From Amyelois transitella (Eukaryota > Arthropoda > Insecta > Lepidoptera > Pyralidae), in contig NC_083527.1 of the NCBI RefSeq assembly GCF_032362555.1, forward strand, positions 4,154,001 through 4,218,000: a stretch of DNA of 64,000 bases. Direction: 5' to 3'. Below the pieces are notes generated by a model, which saw only the letters and a list, made by a program, of their open reading frames with translations, searched no databases and was not told the DNA's origin. A program made the translations under genes and the position numbers. Positions 59,924 through 64,000 of this stretch are shown piece after piece (position 1 is the stretch's first letter; each line of letters begins with the position of its first letter).

Positions 59924-62900
59924 TCTGGAAGATTATCGACTAAATTTACAACACAAACTGAAAAATAGCAATATGAAGCCATTTACAAATCTTCACTTAT
60001 AGAAGTAAAATAAGCAATGTAAAAACCGACTTAATAGAAACATATTAAAAGCTAACTTATGAGTAAATTAACGTATGTACCTACAATACATGCTAATTGA
60101 AAAAGTAAAACTCAAGAAACAGAGAAAAAAGAAATAATAAGTGAGAGAAGGTTGCGCTAAACTAAATCAGAAAAAAACTTATTCATAATTGATGTCCTAA
60201 AAGATGTCAGTTTTTGTCCTAGAATATCCATGCCTAGCTCATGAGAAAGCTCATTGTACGCACGACATGCCCTATAAATAAAAGAATTTTGTCTGTAGTT
60301 AGTAGCTGCCACAGGCACTGAAAAAGTGGGGATGCTCCTGAACCTCCTTTGCGGAGCATATATTGCTACAGATTGAAGCAGTTCCGGACAGTCGACATGA
60401 GAACTCATAATACAATGCAAAAACACGAGATCCGATAGCTCACGACGATTTACCAGAGGCAATATGTGATGTTTTTTGCAAGATAAAATGTAGTCGGATA
60501 TACATGATTTGGAACGATAATTAATGTGCTTTAAAAACCTTTTTTGTATATTCTCCAAACGATCAATATAGTCACCGTACATTGGGTTCCATACCTGGGA
60601 CGCGTATTCCAAGTGGGTCCTTACATATGTGCAGTAGAGTACTTTAAGCGACTTTATTTGTTTAAAATCCCTAGTATTTCTAAGAACAAATCCAAGACCT
60701 TTATAAGCTTTTTTAATAATGGAATCTATATGGTCTCTAAAAATTAATTTACTATCAAGTATAACTCCTAGATCTCGTAAGCTGTTACACTTTTTAAGTA
60801 CTTGATTATTAAGAGTATAATTGAAGTCAACAGGAAAAAACTTCCTTGTAAAAGTAATACTAGAACATTTAGAAGCATTTAGGTCTAGTCTATTAGTCCT
60901 GCAATACGCTTCGAGGCGATACAAATCTTCCTGCAATTTTTTGGAATCATCTACCGAAGATATAGCTTTAAAAATTTTCATATCATCAGCGAAGCAAAGT
61001 ACTGAAGAATGGTGAAAACATGAATCGATATCAGATACAAAGATTGTAAATAATAAAGGACCAAGCAAAGAACCCTGTGGTACACCACTTGGAATACACG
61101 ACCACGAAGAACTATAATTACCCAGAACTACAACCTGCGACCTGTTTTGCAAGTAGGAAGTAAACCACCTGAATAAGTCACCTCTAATGCCCGACGCGAG
61201 AAGCTTTTTAAGAAGAATGTTGTGATCTATACGATCGAAAGCTTTGCTATAATCTGTATATATAACGTCTGTCTGCACACCATTCTCCATATTAGAAGTC
61301 AGATTTTCTTGTAATAAAACCAAATTAGAAACAGTTGACCGACCAGCGAGGAAACCATGTTGATTAGGTGAAAAAGAGTTTTTAAGGGACAAGTAAACTT
61401 GATCATAGACCAGTCTTTCCAGAATTTTCACAATAATACATAATTTTGAGATTTGTCGATAATTCTCAATATTGTCCTTTGCGCCTTTTTTATGCACAGG
61501 AGTGATAAAAGCACTTTTCCAGACTTCCGGTATTAGGCCCTCGCTAATTGATCTCTGAAAAATGTTTGCTAAGGGAATAGAGAGTTCCCGCGCACACCTA
61601 GAAAGAAAAATGGCTGGTATATGGTCTGGTCCAGCAGACTTCATAAGGTCTAATTTACGTAATTTATCGTAGACTAAGTCTTCCGTAATTTCAATAGTGG
61701 ACAAATCAGCATCCATAATTGAACAATTTACATCAGAGAAACTAATTGATGTGGTACTGACAAAGTCTGATGGTTGCAAGAAATTTGATTGAAAGTACTG
61801 TGAGAAAGATTCGCAGATACCGTCACCTGTATTAAAAATCCGGCCATCATATTTCATAACTGAAGGCATAGTGGTCGATTTCTGTCGTTCCTTATGAAAA
61901 GACCAAAAAGCTTTGGGATTTAGCTTAATTGATTCCTCAACTTTATCAATGTAAGTAGCATAGCACTCACGTTCCAGTTTTTTAGCTCTTTCTGACAATA
62001 CAATCAATGAAAGTTTGTCAGATAACCTAGAATAGGTTTGGTATTTCTTAAAAACTTTATATTTTTCTTTAAGAACTTTTTTAAGAGGGGCAGAATACCA
62101 AATGGGATATGATTTTTTAGAAAATTTAACTGCAATTTTTGGAACATGCTTATCCCGCAACTTGTAAATAATATCATAAAAATATGCGACGGACTCAAAA
62201 AATGGTCTACTGCTAAGCTCCGAACACCAGTCTACTGAGCTAAGCTCAGATTTAATGCTTTCGAATTTAGCTTTATTATAACAATACTTAGTACGAGGCG
62301 CGGGTAGCAGATGAGTATACTCAGATAAGTCGGGAACTAAAACGACAGCCTCATGGTGCGGGTCAAGGGGAACAAGGGGATCTAAACATTGAGAAACGTG
62401 CACATTAATATTAGATAAAACCAAGTCTAAAAATCTTCCATACAAATTAGAGATACCGTTATATTGGTGCAAGTTTAAAAGGTCCATTGAGTCTATTAAA
62501 GTCTGTTCGTCATTACTCACGACATCATAAGGCTCAAAAAATAATTCTTCTTCTGAGAAGTACCATTTAATTGAACTCATATTAAAATCTCCTAAAACAA
62601 TAAAATGATCTTGATTATTATTTATAATAATTTCCTGTAGCTTGTCTACAAACGTATTAAGTTGTTGAGAAAAACTATATCCTAAATTTTGAGCACACAA
62701 ATAAAGTATACAGACATGTACAGGCCTAGAATGCAAGTCATTCGGTATTAAAGTTATCCATAGGTCCTCAGCTGAAGATGACCAGTCGGGTCTCGGAGTC
62801 ACCTTAAGATCCCTGCGCGTAGCCAGAAACACCCCCCCGCCCCTCTCCTGCTGCAGCATTGCATAGTTGCGATCGCGTCGCCATAGCACATAGTTACTGT

Positions 62901-63389
62901 TGAATAACTCAGAATCATTTATACCGTCTAATAACCAAGATTCGGTTATACCTATGACATGATATGAGTTAAGTTCTATATTGCGACGAAAAATAGTGGT
63001 TTTGGTTCGCAATCCACGCACATTTTGATAATAAATCTGCAAATTATCCGTAATCACTTTTAAAACAGTTACTACCTCTTAATAGCATCACTATAAGGCA
63101 TAAGAAATAATATATTAAGTAAGAAACCAAAGTAGATTGAGCGAAGTCATAGGCAATAAAAATAACAAAAGGCTCAATCAGCTCATTAGCCGGCTCCCGA
63201 GAGTGAACGGTAGCAGGTAGATAAATATTTCTCAATAACAATTGGTGCGTGGACGGTAATATGCAAATAAACGTACGCGCGACAAAGACGGATATAATTA
63301 CTAATGGACACTCCTTAAAGACATCAGCGCAATTCAAAGGACTAGTTAATGCAAGTAGCATATAAAAAGTTGTGAATATGTATAGATTA
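59887..63389 (-). mobile_element. Jockey-like LINE inserted into the CR1-like LINE
   Basis: This is about 3.5 kb on the minus strand, from 63389 to an AAAT microsatellite tail at 59928-59887. It splits the outer frame between the codons for LLSY and WYTN. It carries a complete ORF2 but no recognisable Gag (ORF1), so it is probably 5'-truncated in or just before the inter-ORF region. No clear target duplication is visible at the junctions. Confidence 0.8.
60157..63057 (-). CDS. LINE ORF2: endonuclease and reverse transcriptase, 966 aa
   Basis: ORF2 nicks the target and reverse-transcribes the element RNA there. The N-terminal 230 residues are an AP-type endonuclease (YYQNVRGLR, GITESWL, VLGDFNMSS, then DPHHEAVV in place of the usual SDH). 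The reverse transcriptase follows, with TDYSKAFDRIDHN, SGVPQGSLLGPLLFTIF and the FADD box in LCFADDMKIF. The frame opens at a stop near 63088 without an early ATG: position 63057 is a GTG and the first internal ATG lies within the endonuclease. An overlapping upstream ORF ends at 63044, so translation may need reinitiation or frameshifting. The frame is otherwise intact. Confidence 0.85.
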   Translation of the reverse strand: MITDNLQIYYQNVRGLRTKTTIFRRNIELNSYHVIGITESWLLDGINDSELFNSNYVLWRRDRNYAMLQQERGGGVFLATRRDLKVTPRPDWSSSAEDLWITLIPNDLHSRPVHVCILYLCAQNLGYSFSQQLNTFVDKLQEIIINNNQDHFIVLGDFNMSSIKWYFSEEELFFEPYDVVSNDEQTLIDSMDLLNLHQYNGISNLYGRFLDLVLSNINVHVSQCLDPLVPLDPHHEAVVLVPDLSEYTHLLPAPRTKYCYNKAKFESIKSELSSVDWCSELSSRPFFESVAYFYDIIYKLRDKHVPKIAVKFSKKSYPIWYSAPLKKVLKEKYKVFKKYQTYSRLSDKLSLIVLSERAKKLERECYATYIDKVEESIKLNPKAFWSFHKERQKSTTMPSVMKYDGRIFNTGDGICESFSQYFQSNFLQPSDFVSTTSISFSDVNCSIMDADLSTIEITEDLVYDKLRKLDLMKSAGPDHIPAIFLSRCARELSIPLANIFQRSISEGLIPEVWKSAFITPVHKKGAKDNIENYRQISKLCIIVKILERLVYDQVYLSLKNSFSPNQHGFLAGRSTVSNLVLLQENLTSNMENGVQTDVIYTDYSKAFDRIDHNILLKKLLASGIRGDLFRWFTSYLQNRSQVVVLGNYSSSWSCIPSGVPQGSLLGPLLFTIFVSDIDSCFHHSSVLCFADDMKIFKAISSVDDSKKLQEDLYRLEAYCRTNRLDLNASKCSSITFTRKFFPVDFNYTLNNQVLKKCNSLRDLGVILDSKLIFRDHIDSIIKKAYKGLGFVLRNTRDFKQIKSLKVLYCTYVRTHLEYASQVWNPMYGDYIDRLENIQKRFLKHINYRSKSCISDYILSCKKHHILPLVNRRELSDLVFLHCIMSSHVDCPELLQSVAIYAPQRRFRSIPTFSVPVAATNYRQNSFIYRACRAYNELSHELGMDILGQKLTSFRTSIMNKFFSDLV

Positions 63390-64000
63390 ATAGCTTAACA
63401 AATTTATTACTTCATCCGGTACACCCCTGTCTTCCAACTTTCTCCACAACTTATCATATGACACTAGGTCAAAAGCCGTAGATAAATCCAGAAAACAGCC
63501 GTACACCGGAGTCCGTCGCTTTGTGTAATATTGGATAGTGTGCTTAAGACCTATAATCGCACTCTCGGTGGATAGTCCAGATCGAAACCCGAACTGTGCA
63601 TCATGTAAGTTAGCAAATTGCTCTAGATAAGAGTTAAGCACACCATCCAACACCTTGGCAATTGTTGTTGCCAACGATATAGGGCGATAGTTTTTGCTAT
63701 CCGAGACGTCTCCAGTTCTGTTCTTCACAATGGGCATCACGATGGTCTTCAACATTTCTGGTGGCAAATACGAATGACTAATACACATTGTGAACAACAG
63801 AGCCAGTACTCTGGGAAGGTGAACACCCGCATGTTTTAAATGCTCTACGCTAATCCCGTCATGTCCAGGAGACTTACCGCCAGTCATATTCTTTAAAGCT
63901 TTTCTAACCTGGCCGGCCGACACGCGCAAGCACTGTACCTCTTTCTTGGGGTTGGTCTCCTCGAAAGATTGAACCGAGGGACCCAAAGGTGAATTTACCT
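63390..64000 (-). mobile_element. CR1-like LINE, 5' portion of the split copy, runs off the window
   Basis: The minus-strand frame is open from the window edge to the junction. It holds VRKALKNMTGGKSPGHDGIS, NRTGDVSDSKNYRPISLA and GCFLDLSTAFDLVSYDKLW, the first reverse transcriptase blocks. It continues directly in sense into WYTNQTNYVKW at 59883 once the inner LINE is excluded. The endonuclease part must lie beyond 64000. Confidence 0.78.

Noticed and set aside
63044-63361. Gag (ORF1) of the inner LINE
   Set aside because: The 105-residue frame is hydrophobic, lacks zinc knuckles and is far too short.

Overview
The window is animal nuclear DNA, almost certainly from a moth or butterfly. It is AT-rich, has short spliced exons, and is crowded with repeat families I recognise from Lepidoptera: RTE-like LINE tails ending in TATG repeats, tRNA-derived SINEs, and a Gypsy element of the Mag lineage with very short LTRs. 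No bacterial-style operons, CRISPR arrays or real tRNA/rRNA genes are visible.

Layout, left to right. (1) 203-3441: an old LINE tail split by a complete PIF/Harbinger DNA transposon (299-3389). The transposon carries a transposase and an antisense MADF-BESS protein whose exons are interlocked, plus a small MITE. (2) 5895-10694: a Mag-type Gypsy element with identical 89-bp LTRs, about 110 bp past the stop codon of the next gene. (3) 16452-10803 (minus): a two-coding-exon C2H2 zinc-finger protein of 1178 aa. (4) 16.5-24 kb: no host gene; LINE, SINE, Helitron-like and BEL/Pao-like remnants. (5) 30462-24216 (minus): a 13-exon gene for augmin subunit HAUS5/Dgt5. (6) 31220-33017 (plus): a three-exon dysbindin gene (BLOC-1 subunit), head-to-head with HAUS5. 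(7) 39549-34929 (minus): a seven-exon gene for a 704-aa disordered protein I cannot name, convergent with dysbindin. (8) 39.6-58.6 kb: a long stretch without recognisable coding exons, holding repeat fragments and a few candidate regulatory sites. (9) 58.85-64 kb: a CR1-like LINE (minus, running off the window) split by a second, jockey-like LINE whose ORF2 is intact.

The host genes have unrelated roles: nuclear zinc-finger regulation, spindle microtubule branching (augmin), lysosome-related organelle biogenesis and synapse function (BLOC-1), and one unknown. The four spliced host models come from joining exons by hand at GT/AG sites with matching phase. Every exon joins in frame, which is the main support for them. 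HAUS5 and dysbindin share a short head-to-head intergenic region that probably holds both promoters. The rest of the window is mainly a record of nested transposon insertions.
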